Assembly (NCBI GenBank): GCA_937915285.1
Contig: CALDNG010000382.1
Span: forward strand, 1 to 7,580
Reading direction: 5' to 3'
DNA length: 7,580 bases
DNA from: an uncultured Desulfomonile sp.
Lineage (GTDB): Bacteria; Desulfobacterota; Desulfomonilia; Desulfomonilales; Desulfomonilaceae
Positions within the stretch are counted from its first letter, which is position 1. Every line of letters starts with the position of its first letter. Under the pieces are notes generated by a model, which saw nothing but the letters and a program-made list of their open reading frames with translations, ran no database searches and was not told where the DNA came from. The position numbers and the translations under genes are program-made. Positions 6,681-7,580 of this stretch are shown here, in pieces.

Positions 6681-7487
6681 ATGAGACTTGGAACTACATC
6701 ATACATTTATCCGGCCGATATAATAACTAACGTTCGCCGCCTGGCTGGTCAGGTCCAGGATATTGAGCTTGTGATCTTCGAAATGGATGAGAGATGGGAG
6801 TGTTTGCCAACCGAAGCGGAACTGGACGAGCTTCTGGAGATAGCTGCTAAATTTGGCATGACCTACACCGTTCATCTGCCGATCAATGTTTATCTGGCTG
6901 ACCACAACCCATCGATTGACTTGATGATAAAGGTCATCAAAGCAACACAGAGGCTGAAACCGTATGCCTACATTTGTCATCTTGAGTCATCTGAGTTGGC
7001 TGCTTCCTCCCATGTTTCGATATGGGAAAGACAATCAGTGAAGTCACTGGAAACACTCATTGATGCCATTGGTGATCCGAGCCTGCTTTGTATTGAGAAT
7101 ATCGAGTCCCAGGCGCCCTCACTGCTGGACCACATTACTGACACCCTACCTGTTTCGCATTGCATTGATATAGGTCATTTCTGGAAGAAAGGGCTTGATC
7201 CAATGCCCTACATGCAGCGTTGGCTCCCGCGCGCCAGGGTCATACATATTCACGGATTTGAGGCTTCAGATCACAAAAGCCTCTCTGTAGTCAATTTTGC
7301 CAAACTCGATCCGGTTGTAGAAATCGTTTACAAACATTTCAGGGGAGTAGTGACGCTCGAGGTTTTCAACGAAAAGGATTTTCTTGATTCACTGGATAGC
7401 TTTTGGAACTCGTTGGAACGAAATATGCGCCAGACAGCCATAGCCCGCAGAATCAGCGTGGGGCCGACATTAAAAAAGACAAAGTAG
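6681..7487 (+). CDS. cbiR: Probable cobamide-remodelling phosphodiesterase, CbiR-like TIM barrel
   Basis: This is a 268-residue protein of the AP endonuclease 2 / xylose isomerase-like TIM-barrel superfamily. Its start, MRLGTTSYIYPADIITNVRRLA, and ELVIFEMDE resemble the CbiR family as I recall it. CbiR hydrolyses the phosphoribosyl bond in the nucleotide loop of cobamides and releases a cobinamide-type product for rebuilding. Likely metal or active-site residues at barrel strand ends are His65 (YTVHLP), His100 (ICHLE), Glu139 (CIENIE), Asp163 and His166 (CIDIGHFW), His189 and His191 (IHIHG) and Glu227 (TLEVF). The ATG at 6681 is chosen; GGAG at 6665-6668 lies 12 bases upstream, rather far, and an in-frame TTG at 6660 lies inside cobS. 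The 8-base gap after cobS strongly supports a cobamide role. The fallback call is a general sugar phosphate isomerase/epimerase. Confidence 0.75.
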   Translation: MRLGTTSYIYPADIITNVRRLAGQVQDIELVIFEMDERWECLPTEAELDELLEIAAKFGMTYTVHLPINVYLADHNPSIDLMIKVIKATQRLKPYAYICHLESSELAASSHVSIWERQSVKSLETLIDAIGDPSLLCIENIESQAPSLLDHITDTLPVSHCIDIGHFWKKGLDPMPYMQRWLPRARVIHIHGFEASDHKSLSVVNFAKLDPVVEIVYKHFRGVVTLEVFNEKDFLDSLDSFWNSLERNMRQTAIARRISVGPTLKKTK

Positions 7488-7526
7488 AAGTACTGGGTAT
7501 TGTGAGGGTTGGGATCATGGAGTGTA

Positions 7527-7580
7527 TGGTGCCGAAGAGGAGACTCGAACTCCTACAGGCTTGCGCCCACCAGACCCTGA
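7527..7580 (-). tRNA. tRNA-Leu (anticodon CAG), 3' part only
   Basis: On the minus strand the last 54 bases of the window read as the 3' part of a class II tRNA. Present are anticodon loop bases T-CAG-GG, the 3' anticodon stem TCTGG, a long variable arm with stem GGC/GCC, the T arm AGGAG-TTCGAGT-CTCCT, the acceptor strand CTTCGGC, discriminator A and an encoded CCA (complement of 7527-7529). The long variable arm, discriminator A and CAG anticodon fit leucine. The 5' part lies beyond the window. It faces the cobS-cbiR unit; no clear terminator is seen in the 39 bases between. Confidence 0.9.

Overview
The window reads as a bacterial chromosome segment of moderate GC. Every protein gene lies on the + strand, and a partial tRNA-Leu lies on the - strand at the right edge. 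The evidence for a bacterium is Shine-Dalgarno sites, an intrinsic terminator, a sigma-54 type promoter, GlnA with an adenylylation-type tyrosine, a tRNA with encoded CCA, and a long glutamine-dependent NAD synthetase. A CbiR-like gene beside cobS and an amt-PII-PII-glnA cluster would suit a deltaproteobacterium (Desulfobacterota) or a similar anaerobe. That placement is inference from gene content and style only.

Left block (1-3434), nitrogen assimilation: the 3' part of an ammonium transporter gene (amt), a first PII protein (glnK-like), a 402-base control region, a second PII protein (glnB/glnK-like) and a complete type I glutamine synthetase (glnA), closed by a clear intrinsic terminator. 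The control region holds a strong hairpin just after the first PII gene, a cluster of operator-like repeats, a near-consensus sigma-54 promoter and an inverted repeat in the predicted leader. This suggests two units: amt-glnK read from upstream of the window, and glnB-glnA with its own nitrogen-responsive promoter. A 17-bp palindrome lies between glnB and glnA. Together these genes import ammonium, sense nitrogen and 2-oxoglutarate status, and make glutamine.

Right block (about 3436-7487), cofactor genes probably read as one unit: nadE (glutamine-dependent NAD synthetase, TTG start), a stand-alone class I glutamine amidotransferase of unknown substrate, cobS (the last lower-ligand attachment step of cobamide synthesis) and a TIM-barrel protein resembling the cobamide-remodelling phosphodiesterase CbiR. 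The cobS-cbiR pair, 8 bases apart, makes sense as a salvage module: CbiR removes the nucleotide loop of an unsuitable cobamide and CobS attaches the preferred one.

The points most worth a second look are the cobS start (homology extends 26 codons upstream of the first standard start codon, to an ATT with a well placed ribosome site), the cobS-cbiR remodelling pair, and the layered regulatory DNA before glnB-glnA. I found no mobile element, CRISPR array or wholly new system.
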